A stretch of 64,000 nucleotides of DNA, from NCBI RefSeq assembly GCF_000369525.1, contig NZ_KB850072.1, positions 2,537,387 through 2,601,386 of the forward strand, in the 5' to 3' direction. The position numbers and the translations under genes were made by a program. Positions 18,568 through 26,589 of the stretch are shown one piece after another. Under the pieces are notes generated by a model, which searched no databases, had not been told where the DNA came from, and worked only from the letters and a program-made list of their open reading frames with translations. Positions within the stretch are counted from its first letter, which is position 1; each line of letters opens with the position of its first letter. Origin of the DNA: Acinetobacter higginsii (GTDB lineage Bacteria; Pseudomonadota; Gammaproteobacteria; Pseudomonadales; Moraxellaceae).

Positions 18568-21264
18568 ATGAATAAAATAACTCCTTTAGATAAATTCATT
18601 CTAATTTCTGTTCCAAGTAACTATTCCACAACTGAAAGAGGGAAATTCTTCGAAAATTTATGTGCCGAGATCCTGAAAAAACAATCTTATAAAATCACTG
18701 GATATGAGGTGCGTAAAAGTGGTATGGAAGTAGATATTCAAGCTATTCACATCCCATCAGATAAAACAGTTTATGTAGAATGTAAATTTTACAATGAAAA
18801 AGCAACTATAGATTCTAAAATCATAGACCTATGTTTCAGCCAAAGCTTTAGAGCTGGTTTTGATTCTATAGCCCTGTTTTCAACAGTTAAGCTAGGTAAA
18901 GACGCTCAAGATGTCCTTGAAACTTATAAAAAAAGAAAAACAGATTTTTCCTTTTATGATAGCAACGAAATTTTAGCAGCATTAATTGCTTCAGGTCACA
19001 TTAAAGATGTAGAGCTATCTCAAATTCAACCAAATTTTTCATCGGCGACTCTGCTTATTCATCCAGAAATTTCACCTCATTGGCTCTACCAAGAAATCCA
19101 AAATGGAACTCCTACTAGTCTTATTTATCAAAGTTTAGGTAATGAAGCCAGTCAAGATGTACTTAAACAAATATTAGATCAAGAAAATAAGTTTATTGGC
19201 TTAGATTTAAAGAAACAGGGGAACATTGAGGTAAAAAAAGAAACTGTTTCACATCAACCAAAAGAAATTATAAGTAATATTATTGTTGCAGATGATATTA
19301 TGGATTATAAACCATGTAGACCTCAAGACTTTGTTGGTAGAGGCGACATACAAAAGGAAATTTGGGATTTTTTAGAAGCTGTTCGTGAAGATAAAACTGA
19401 TTGTAGAGTTTTATCATTAACAGGACTTTCTGGTAATGGAAAATCATCTTTGGTAGCCAATTTGGCACATCGATTTACAAATATAAAATGGAAAAACAAA
19501 CTCTTTCTTTTTCCTGTAGATATTCGCTCTGCGCGGGGGCCAAAATTTGTTGCAGAGGCCGTTACCAAAGCATTTAATGCAGCTATAAAAGAAAACTTTA
19601 TAGAATTAGATATAGATTTTAAAGTAGAAAATATAGACGAAATTTTAAGTGGAAATGATTTTTATAGATGTAATGAATATTTAAGCTCTCATAGTAAAGT
19701 TCTAGTTATTTTCTTCGATCAATTTGAAGAAGTTTTTATGAAAGAAGATTTATTCGGATTATTTAGAGCCTTTAAAAGATTTGGTCTAGATGTTTCTGCT
19801 GCAAGAAGTAATCTAGTAGTTGGATTCTCATGGAGAAATGGAATTTTCTTAGGTGATGATAACCCTGCATACAGCCTATGGAGTGAGCTTAAAGATCATA
19901 GAACTGAAAAAAAATTAAAATTATTTGATGAGAAAGACTCTAGCCGAATGATTGCAACATTTGAAGAAAGCTTTGGAATAAAGATTACTCGTCCATTAAA
20001 GAGAAGACTTATACAACAAGCTCAAGGATATCCATGGTTATTAAAAAAACTATGTATTCATCTTTTTAAAAAAATTAATGAAGGTATTTCACAAGAGCTT
20101 TTATTACTTAGCCAAATGCAAATTAAAACTTTATTCGATGAAGATCTAGAAAGACCCTCTCGCGATGTTGATTGTTTAAAATATGTAGCCAAAAACTCAC
20201 CTGTAGATCGATATCAAACAACACAGGAATTTGGAGATAGTACAGTTTCAAGGCTAATATCAGATAGACTTTTAATTAAGACGGGAGAGAAAATTTCTGT
20301 TTATTGGGATGTATTTAGAGACTACTTAAAGACAAATGAAGCTCCTATTATTTCATGGGCTTATATGCCAACTGCCAACTTTACGATAGCAAATAAATTA
20401 ATACATCTTATTAATCAAACTGAAAACTCAACTTTTGACAACTTGATTAAATCAAGCTCCTATAGCAAAGGAACTTTACAAAATATCTTAATGGATCTTC
20501 AATCTTTTTCATTAATAGAAAAAGATCAAAACAATACATACAAATTAACATGTAAGGTTAATGAACTCCCTCAGAAAATACGTGATCAACTTCTGGGACA
20601 TCTCGTTTATACAAAGTGCCTATCTTTAACAAAAAACTCAAATGATTCAGAATATATTACTCAAAAAGATATCACAACTATTTTGGATGAAATTTATTTT
20701 AAAAGCAAAGGTGACACTCCTAACGCATATTTTAATAGAATATTATCTTATTTAAAATATGCAGGATTAATTAGTTCTTTAGGGAAAACCTATAAAATAT
20801 ATAATAAAGATGATTATTCTTCAGATTTCGGAAATGCTAGAAATCTAATAAAAAGAGATTTATTATTTTTAGCAGCAAGCTCATTCGAAAATGCTATAGA
20901 TCTAATTAAAAGATTAAGAAACGAAAAAACCATTAACAGCTCTGAAAAAGGATTAAGGAATATTATATTAGATTTAATAAATCTTGGTATATGCACAAGA
21001 AATGGGCAAAACATTGAATTACTCCCTTCAAAATATTCAGACTTAGATGTCGAATCATTTCTATCCACTTATGTTTCAAAGGCAGAAACAATTATACTTT
21101 TACAAACATTACAGCAAACATTATCAGAGGATTTAGATTCTCTAGCAATAGCTATGTCAACAGAACTAAATAAGGATTGGAGGCTATCATCTGGACAGAG
21201 ATATGTAAGAGCCCTATTAAGATATAATTCGCTTGCACAGAGCTATTTAGAAAATAAGAGTTAA
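18568..21264 (+). CDS. Mrr-like nuclease / STAND-type P-loop NTPase (putative defence protein)
   Basis: An 898-residue protein with no name I recognise. Residues ~20-140 resemble an Mrr-type PD-(D/E)xK nuclease: E29 in GKFFENL, D56 in GMEVDIQAI and E71-x-K73 in VECKFY. An NTPase follows with FVGRGDIQKEIW (255-266), Walker A GLSGNGKSS at 286-294, and Walker B VLVIFFDQFEE at 378-388. The C-terminal ~400 residues contain repeated winged-helix-like segments, fitting STAND sensors. Codon use is strongly A/T-rich, unlike nrdB, which suggests horizontal transfer. The partner gene starts 72 bases downstream. The layout recalls Avs-type antiphage STAND nucleases, but this is shorter and lacks recognisable TPRs. 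The start has no clear ribosome site. Confidence 0.7.
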   Translation: MNKITPLDKFILISVPSNYSTTERGKFFENLCAEILKKQSYKITGYEVRKSGMEVDIQAIHIPSDKTVYVECKFYNEKATIDSKIIDLCFSQSFRAGFDSIALFSTVKLGKDAQDVLETYKKRKTDFSFYDSNEILAALIASGHIKDVELSQIQPNFSSATLLIHPEISPHWLYQEIQNGTPTSLIYQSLGNEASQDVLKQILDQENKFIGLDLKKQGNIEVKKETVSHQPKEIISNIIVADDIMDYKPCRPQDFVGRGDIQKEIWDFLEAVREDKTDCRVLSLTGLSGNGKSSLVANLAHRFTNIKWKNKLFLFPVDIRSARGPKFVAEAVTKAFNAAIKENFIELDIDFKVENIDEILSGNDFYRCNEYLSSHSKVLVIFFDQFEEVFMKEDLFGLFRAFKRFGLDVSAARSNLVVGFSWRNGIFLGDDNPAYSLWSELKDHRTEKKLKLFDEKDSSRMIATFEESFGIKITRPLKRRLIQQAQGYPWLLKKLCIHLFKKINEGISQELLLLSQMQIKTLFDEDLERPSRDVDCLKYVAKNSPVDRYQTTQEFGDSTVSRLISDRLLIKTGEKISVYWDVFRDYLKTNEAPIISWAYMPTANFTIANKLIHLINQTENSTFDNLIKSSSYSKGTLQNILMDLQSFSLIEKDQNNTYKLTCKVNELPQKIRDQLLGHLVYTKCLSLTKNSNDSEYITQKDITTILDEIYFKSKGDTPNAYFNRILSYLKYAGLISSLGKTYKIYNKDDYSSDFGNARNLIKRDLLFLAASSFENAIDLIKRLRNEKTINSSEKGLRNIILDLINLGICTRNGQNIELLPSKYSDLDVESFLSTYVSKAETIILLQTLQQTLSEDLDSLAIAMSTELNKDWRLSSGQRYVRALLRYNSLAQSYLENKS

Positions 21265-21336
21265 AGTAATTTATTTTATACTCAGATTCACTCTTATTCC
21301 ATTATCATTTTTCAAAAATACATTTTAAGGAAAATC

Positions 21337-22077
21337 ATGAATCTAAAATTAGAAACAAGCAATAAAATCTACAGTATTTTAGAGGAGATAACTAAAAATG
21401 AAGAGGATCTCAAAAAGAAATACCCCCCAAAAACCTCCAATGTTGACATATCGGCTCTAATTACAGGGATAATACTTTGTATATTTTCAATCACACTTGT
21501 ATTAGTAATAAATTTAACATCAAAAAATGAGACACTAGAAGCATCCGCAGCATTTCTAGCAGCAATAGGTCTTTCATTAATTATAATAAGCCCTCTTATT
21601 GGAATATTAACAAACCTTAAAATAATATGTAAAACATTAAAAAACCCTTTAAAAATCATATTCAATCGAATAAAGAAAACAACAGAAGTTGACATAGAAG
21701 TAATTAACAAATTAATACACTTTGATCTCCACCATTTAGAGCTTACCTCACTAGAATTAAAACATGAATTAGGAGATTTCAATAAAAGAACAACCAATAT
21801 TACTGGGCAAATAAGTAAAATAGGTTTATTCCCAGCAACCCTCTTAGGTTTAACGACAATTTCAACTCAACTAAAGAAAGAGAAGGGAATATTCGATATT
21901 AACAATTTAGATTCATTGCAACAAATCATTATTACTCTCTCCATCAGCATAATAATACTTTACTTCTTTTCGATTCATGCCAACTTAAAGTCTTCAGACT
22001 TAGAGAGAAGAATTACAATATTAGAATATGTAATCAACTTCAAAAAAAACAAAAAAGAAATAATACAATTAAATTAA
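21337..22077 (+). CDS. Multi-pass membrane protein paired with the nuclease-NTPase
   Basis: 246 residues, family not recognised. It has hydrophobic helices at about residues 41-61, 70-92 and 196-214, plus a weaker one at 162-177, enclosing a charged loop of ~70 residues (95-160) rich in Lys, Leu and Glu. The N-terminal 35 residues are a predicted coiled helix. A TAAGGA sequence lies about 6 bases before the ATG. It shares the very AT-rich composition of the gene upstream and the same direction, and there is no terminator between them. This suggests a two-gene cassette in which this could be the membrane effector or anchor. That role is inference. Confidence 0.6.
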   Translation: MNLKLETSNKIYSILEEITKNEEDLKKKYPPKTSNVDISALITGIILCIFSITLVLVINLTSKNETLEASAAFLAAIGLSLIIISPLIGILTNLKIICKTLKNPLKIIFNRIKKTTEVDIEVINKLIHFDLHHLELTSLELKHELGDFNKRTTNITGQISKIGLFPATLLGLTTISTQLKKEKGIFDINNLDSLQQIIITLSISIIILYFFSIHANLKSSDLERRITILEYVINFKKNKKEIIQLN

Positions 22078-22156
22078 AATACTATTTAAGTTTTTCAGTA
22101 TTATAAAAAATATATTTTACTCTAAAATATAAAAATTAAATTTTAAGAAACTTTTC

Positions 22157-22714
22157 TTAAATAGCTTTACCCCCCACCAACCACCCCTCCAACAATTTCC
22201 CTTTATCCACTTTACGACCACTCAACAACTGCACCATTGCCCCATCTACCACAAATAAAAACATCTGTGCATCTGCTTTGGTAACACTCATCTCCATTCT
22301 GACTAACAACATATAAATTTCACGAATCAACCAGTTTCGGTACTCCACCACCATCTCATACGCCTTTGGATAACGTGCTTTAATTTCAAAAACCGCCCGA
22401 AACAATAAATGGTACATCCCTTCTACATCAGCATGCAGAAAGAAAATCCGTTTCAGTTTTTCACGCCCCGATAGGTTTTTATTGGCATAGAGAATTGAAC
22501 GGACTGCTTTCTTCAGCGCCGTTCTCTGCAAGCTTAGCGTCATTTCAACCAAATGCTCTTTGGAGTGAAAGTATTTATAAAAGGTGCCTTTGGCAATTTT
22601 AGACTCATCAATAATCAGGTCGACCCCAACATGATGAAAGCCATCTTGGTTAAACAGCGTTTGCGAGGTATCCAAGACTTTTAAAGCACGATAAGTCAAA
22701 GCAAAAGGTGGCAT
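22157..22714 (-). CDS. TetR-family transcriptional regulator
   Basis: A 185-residue repressor-type protein. The N-terminal helix-turn-helix is recognisable (residues ~10-55: ALKVLDTSQTLFNQDGFH, then ESKIAKGTFYKYFHSKEHL). The remainder is an all-helical ligand domain of unknown specificity ending LLEGWLVGGKAI. There is no adjacent divergent target gene. The DNA between it and the flavin reductase contains a promoter and structured RNA transcribed toward it, so it may have a very long leader or be read from a separate promoter. Regulon unknown. Confidence 0.88.
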   Translation of the reverse strand: MPPFALTYRALKVLDTSQTLFNQDGFHHVGVDLIIDESKIAKGTFYKYFHSKEHLVEMTLSLQRTALKKAVRSILYANKNLSGREKLKRIFFLHADVEGMYHLLFRAVFEIKARYPKAYEMVVEYRNWLIREIYMLLVRMEMSVTKADAQMFLFVVDGAMVQLLSGRKVDKGKLLEGWLVGGKAI

Positions 22715-22959
22715 ATCATTTCCATGATTGAATAATTTTTTTGTTGTTGCTCAACCCGATCAAGCAGCCATTTATGCTGCAATAAGCAAAAAAAGGCATG
22801 CAAAGACCCGATAAGACGGCCTGAGCGCATCTTAAGTTTTATTGTTGATATGATTTTTAGTCGCGACAAAGCAGCGCTTGAAAAGCCTAAAGGCAATCAA
22901 ACGGCGTCAAAGACTAATGAAGAAGAATAAAAATACAGTGCATGGCCAACTCCTACAAA

Positions 22960-23169
22960 ATTCGGAACGCTGCCAAGACATAAAGATTATGGTGGCAGGG
23001 AGAAAGAGGGTTAGCAGACTGAACCTAAGAATCAGCACGCCCGAAGGCGTCCCCCTTTCGCCCTACCGCTACAAAAGAGGGACGAACAAGTCTACATCAA
23101 AAAAACGAATTTTTTCAATGTACTTAGGAAACGGTCTGCTAAAACCGGCTGGCGATGTAGGCCAGCGCT
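22960..23169 (-). ncRNA. Candidate structured non-coding RNA
   Basis: No convincing protein, but dense nested complementarity. There is a stem-loop at 23148-23166 (GCTGGC/GCCAGC). A long-range helix pairs 23013-23019 with 23124-23130 and continues as 23024-23029 with 23113-23118 across an internal loop. Inside it is an ACGCC-CGAA-GGCGT tetraloop hairpin (23037-23050). A further hairpin pairs 22970-22975 with 22993-22998. A near-consensus promoter (23173-23201) fires leftward into its right edge. It does not match RNase P, tmRNA, 4.5S or 6S RNA as I know them. The left end is not defined, and it could instead be a long leader of the TetR gene. Confidence 0.45.
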
Positions 23170-23172
23170 TAA

Positions 23173-23201
23173 AGAATAATCGGTGAGTTTAAGGGTGTCA
23201 A
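23173..23201 (-). promoter_or_regulatory. Sigma-70 promoter driving the structured RNA
   Basis: On the minus strand TTGACA (23201-23196), exactly 17 bases, then TATTCT (23178-23173). Transcription would begin near 23166-23169, at the first stem of the structured region. Confidence 0.7.
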
Positions 23202-23323
23202 CGTTACACTTTGGGCCAAAGTGATTTTATTATTATTTTTCAATGAATTATATTGTTTATTATTTTTAAATTATGATATAAATGTATTTTAATAATCAAC
23301 CAATCGGCTTAAAGCATCATGCT

Positions 23324-23830
23324 TTAAGCGACTTCAGTTTGCCCCACTTGGTGATAAGCACGATTAAAATAAACCAAGCTTTGATCATGTCCACTTTGTT
23401 GAACCGCCACAATACGACAAATAAAAATCGTATGCGTTCCCACTTCCTGAATTTGATCAATCTCGCAATCGAAATTCACTAAGGCATCATCCAAAACAGG
23501 CGCACCTGTTTCCAACTCTGACCAAGCACCGTGTTTAAAACGTTCTTCTGGACTTAACTTAGACGAAAAGGCTTTAGAAATATGTTGATGATCTGCGCTT
23601 AACACATTCACACTTAAGATTTTATTGTCGACGAAATGCACATGTGAACTCGATGCCCGATTCATACACACCAATAAAGTCGGAGGCGTATCTGTGACGC
23701 TACATACAGCAGATGCAGTAAAGCCATAACGACCAGACATGCCAGTGGTGGTAATCACACTAACTGCACTGGTGAGTAAAGACATTGCATCTCTAAAATC
23801 TGTTGCTTCAACCATCACTTTATTCCTCAA
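23324..23830 (-). CDS. Flavin reductase-like (FMN-binding split barrel) protein
   Basis: 168-residue member of the flavin reductase family that supplies reduced flavin, using NAD(P)H, to partner monooxygenases (HpaC/RutF type). Visible family features are AVSVITTTG, GFTASAVCSVTDTPPTLLVCMN, FSVNVL-like ILSVNVL and the C-terminal YFNRAYHQVG. It lies 72 bases after mesD in the same direction. MesD/MesX activity is known to need oxygen, so this reductase may supply reduced flavin for that chemistry. That link is inference from context. Confidence 0.85.
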   Translation of the reverse strand: MRNKVMVEATDFRDAMSLLTSAVSVITTTGMSGRYGFTASAVCSVTDTPPTLLVCMNRASSSHVHFVDNKILSVNVLSADHQHISKAFSSKLSPEERFKHGAWSELETGAPVLDDALVNFDCEIDQIQEVGTHTIFICRIVAVQQSGHDQSLVYFNRAYHQVGQTEVA

Positions 23831-23902
23831 TTAAACCCGAGCTTTGCGGTGGTATCAAGGGCGCGCATACTCGCCCTTTCAACCTCACAACATCAGTGCA
23901 TT

Positions 23903-24937
23903 TTAGCCTTGCAGTTCTTGACGAACAATTTCTGCACCTGCACTTAATGCATTCAGCTTGCCACGCGCAACATCACGCGCCAAAGGTGCCATACCACAGT
24001 TGGTTGATGGATACAGCTTATCTGCATCGACAAACTGAAGTGCTTTACGTAAGGTATCGGCAACCTCTTCTGGCGTTTCAACCGTGTTGCTCGCCACGTC
24101 AATCGCACCGACCATTACCTTTTTACCGCGAATCAATTCAATCAGATCCATCGGCACACGCGAGTTGTGACATTCGAGCGAGATGATATCAAGTTTTGAT
24201 TGTTGTAGCTTTGGAAAAGCCTCTTCATATTGGCGCCATTCAGAACCGAGGGTCTTTTTCCAGTCTGTATTGGCTTTAATGCCGTAACCATAGCAAATGT
24301 GCACCGCAGTTTCACATTTCAAACCTTCAAGCGCACGCTCTAAAGTCGCCACACCCCAGTCATTTACTTCATCAAAGAACACATTAAAAGCAGGTTCATC
24401 GAATTGAATAATATCTACACCCGCCGCTTCTAACTCTTTGGCTTCTTCATTCAGGATTTTGGCAAATTCCCATGCCAATTTTTCACGGCTTTTATAATGT
24501 GCATCATACAATGTATCAATCATGGTCATTGGTCCTGGCAACGCCCATTTGATTGGTTGATTGGTTTGCTGACGTAAGAACTTGGCATCTTCAACAAAAA
24601 CAGGCTTTTGACGAGATACAGCACCGACTACAGTCGGAACACTAGCATCATAACGATTACGGATGCGCACCGTTTCACGTTTCTCAAAATCAACACCCGT
24701 AAGATGCTCAATAAATGTCGTCACAAAGTGCTGACGGGTTTGCTCGCCATCACTGACAATATCAATGCCCGCCACTTGCTGCTCATGCAAAGACAAACGT
24801 AAAGCATCCTGTTTACCTTCAATCAGACCCTGCTCTTGCAATTTCCATGGTGACCAAAGCTTTTCAGGCTCTGCTAGCCAAGACGGTTTCGGTAAGCTAC
24901 CCGCAGTCGACGTTGGTAATAATCTTTTCATCATCAA
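23903..24937 (-). CDS. mesD: MesD, core MetE-like folate-independent methionine synthase
   Basis: A 344-residue protein equal to the catalytic C-terminal half of cobalamin-independent MetE, without the folate-binding N-terminal domain. Zinc-ligand motifs are visible: H and C in VHICYGYG, E in ISLECHNSR and C in YPSTNCGM. The core-MetE protein MesD in Acinetobacter is reported to make methionine with the DUF1852 partner MesX in an oxygen-dependent way, and mesX lies immediately upstream (21-base gap). The first three codons are all ATG; the last (24931) may be the true start, preceded by AAGG. Confidence 0.87.
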   Translation of the reverse strand: MMMKRLLPTSTAGSLPKPSWLAEPEKLWSPWKLQEQGLIEGKQDALRLSLHEQQVAGIDIVSDGEQTRQHFVTTFIEHLTGVDFEKRETVRIRNRYDASVPTVVGAVSRQKPVFVEDAKFLRQQTNQPIKWALPGPMTMIDTLYDAHYKSREKLAWEFAKILNEEAKELEAAGVDIIQFDEPAFNVFFDEVNDWGVATLERALEGLKCETAVHICYGYGIKANTDWKKTLGSEWRQYEEAFPKLQQSKLDIISLECHNSRVPMDLIELIRGKKVMVGAIDVASNTVETPEEVADTLRKALQFVDADKLYPSTNCGMAPLARDVARGKLNALSAGAEIVRQELQG

Positions 24938-24958
24938 TAACCTTATATTTTCAATAAA

Positions 24959-25972
24959 TTAGTGCGCGTAACTTTTTTGCGAGTTGCTTTGTGCTGCATA
25001 ACTGGCAGACCACTGTTCCAGAATATTTCGATAAGGTTTAATAAATTGTTCTTCAACAAATTTCCCTTGTTCAATCGCCAAACGACTACGTTCTTCGCGG
25101 TCATATACAATGCGAGTCAGTGAATAATCTTGGTTGCTCAAACTTGGTTGATACGATTTGCCTGCCACTGAATTGGCATTGTAAATTTCAGGACGGTAAA
25201 TCTTCTGGAAGCTTTCCATGGTGCTGATGGTGCTGATCAATTCCAGATTGCTGTAATCCGCCAACAAATCCCCAGAGAAATAGAAGGCCAACGGCGCAAC
25301 ACTATTTGGCGGCATGAAATAACGCACCTTTAAGCCCATTTTCTGGAAATACTCATCCGTTAATGAATATTCATCTTGCAGATATTCCGTACCCAATACT
25401 GGATGTTGGTTTTCAGTACGTTGATAGACCTTGCTGCTGGAAACACTGAGGCAGATCACAGGCGGTTTTTTAAAGTTTGCCTTGTAAGTCTCTGACTCAA
25501 TAAAGCTCTTAAACAAGTTGCCATGTAAGTCGCCGAAGTTCTCTGGTGTGCTAAATCCAGACTGATTTTTATTATGCTCAAGCAATAACACACTGAAATC
25601 ATAATCACGCACATAAGAAGAGAAGTTATTTCCCACAATACCTTCAATCCGTTCATTGGTTTTTTGATCGACAATATTGGTTTTTAAAATTTCAATCAAA
25701 GGCAATGCATTGCTATCAGTGCCCGCTTCAACCTTCATCTCAACAGAAATAATCTCAAGCTCGACCGCATAACGATCCCCTTCTGGATTATCCCAATGCG
25801 CCAAGGTATTGAAACGATTGTCGATCATTTTTAGGGTATTACGCAGATTTTCTTGGCGGCTTTGACCACGAGCCAAATTGGCAAAGTTGGTTGTAATACG
25901 GGTATTTTCTGATGGGTAATAGTTCTCATCAAAACGAATACTCTTGATCGTAAAATTAAATGCGCTACTCAT
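24959..25972 (-). CDS. mesX: MesX (DUF1852), partner of MesD
   Basis: A 337-residue soluble protein of the DUF1852 family. It starts SSAFNFTIKSIRFDENYYPS and contains TRITTNFANLARG, both recognisable for this family. It has no signal peptide or membrane segment. Its invariable neighbour mesD follows after 21 bases, so the two are an operon with the flavin reductase behind. MesX is required for the MesD methionine synthase reaction but its own chemistry is unsettled. Leader DNA of ~300 bases upstream carries a palindrome overlapping a possible promoter. Confidence 0.85.
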   Translation of the reverse strand: MSSAFNFTIKSIRFDENYYPSENTRITTNFANLARGQSRQENLRNTLKMIDNRFNTLAHWDNPEGDRYAVELEIISVEMKVEAGTDSNALPLIEILKTNIVDQKTNERIEGIVGNNFSSYVRDYDFSVLLLEHNKNQSGFSTPENFGDLHGNLFKSFIESETYKANFKKPPVICLSVSSSKVYQRTENQHPVLGTEYLQDEYSLTDEYFQKMGLKVRYFMPPNSVAPLAFYFSGDLLADYSNLELISTISTMESFQKIYRPEIYNANSVAGKSYQPSLSNQDYSLTRIVYDREERSRLAIEQGKFVEEQFIKPYRNILEQWSASYAAQSNSQKSYAH

Positions 25973-26288
25973 TTTAATCCGCCACCCTAATTTCTGAGAT
26001 AAATCTAAATTTCTGTATAGAGTGATTTATACCGCAATCATTAGCTGAATAAAAATGATTTAATCTAAGTCGAAAATGAATGAAATTCACTTTAATAAAT
26101 TTGCTGAGATGAAAATGGCTCAGCATCCTCGGTTGATGACCCGTAGAAAGATGAATATCGCTCAGGGGATTTCGGACTGATCTGGAGAAAACATAGGGTG
26201 CATATAAATCATACCAAGCGGCATTGCGCTCTTCGATTACATCACTCATTGATGCTTAACTGCGCATTTTGTTATTATCTAAATCATC

Positions 26289-26304
26289 CTATTTGGTCAA
26301 ATAG
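26289..26304. promoter_or_regulatory. Inverted repeat, possible operator for mesX
   Basis: CTATTTG-GT-CAAATAG, perfect seven-base arms. On the minus strand it overlaps a TTGACC that could serve as the minus-35 of the mesX transcript, with GATAAT 15 bases on. The regulator is unknown. Confidence 0.4.
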
Positions 26305-26463
26305 TGACTGATCTCTCTAAACCATAAGTCTAAGATTTACTAGAACTTTCTACATTTTACACACAATAAATCATCAAAGTCGGCTTGATTTGTACATTTT
26401 GAAACATTAGTTCAACCAAAATACCGTCTAAATTAAAGTAAAATTCATGAACTAACTTCTTCA

Positions 26464-26562
26464 ACATCAGTGTTAAGGCGATCCCTTGCCGTACTGATGT
26501 GCCTTTATTGCGCCTGTATCATCATTTAAATTCTTTCTCTCTATATCGCTTGTCATATAGAG
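26464..26562 (+). promoter_or_regulatory. Structured mqo leader (two hairpins)
   Basis: ACATCAGT (26464-26471) pairs with ACTGATGT (26493-26500) around an inner GGC/GCC stem. CTCTATAT (26539-26546) pairs with ATATAGAG (26555-26562), ending 27 bases before the mqo ATG. They could affect mRNA stability or translation. No known riboswitch class recognised. Confidence 0.4.
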
Positions 26563-26589
26563 CGTCATTTAATTTTTAAGGTAAATTGA

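Larger units (their letters stand above)
25973..26589. other. Divergent intergenic region mesX / mqo
   Basis: A 617-base gap with no gene I accept. The left half is the mesX leader, with a 7-bp hairpin TGCTGAG/CTCAGCA at 26102-26125 and an inverted repeat at 26289-26304. The right half is the mqo leader with two hairpins at 26464-26500 and 26539-26562. The centre, 26305-26460, is AT-rich with nothing else recognised. Confidence 0.6.

Noticed and set aside
22960..23169. Group I intron, RNase P RNA or tmRNA
   Set aside because: A short AAAGACTAATG run resembles an intron R element, but the pairing S element and core helices are absent. Conserved RNase P and tmRNA words are also absent.
22878..23186. 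102-residue basic frame on the plus strand in the TetR/flavin reductase gap
   Set aside because: Unusual composition (very Lys/Arg rich), no recognised domain, and it coincides with a region of nested RNA helices read from a minus-strand promoter.
25974..26249. 91-residue frame upstream of mesX
   Set aside because: No ribosome site and no family-like sequence; it lies in the mesX leader with a hairpin. Kept as leader DNA.
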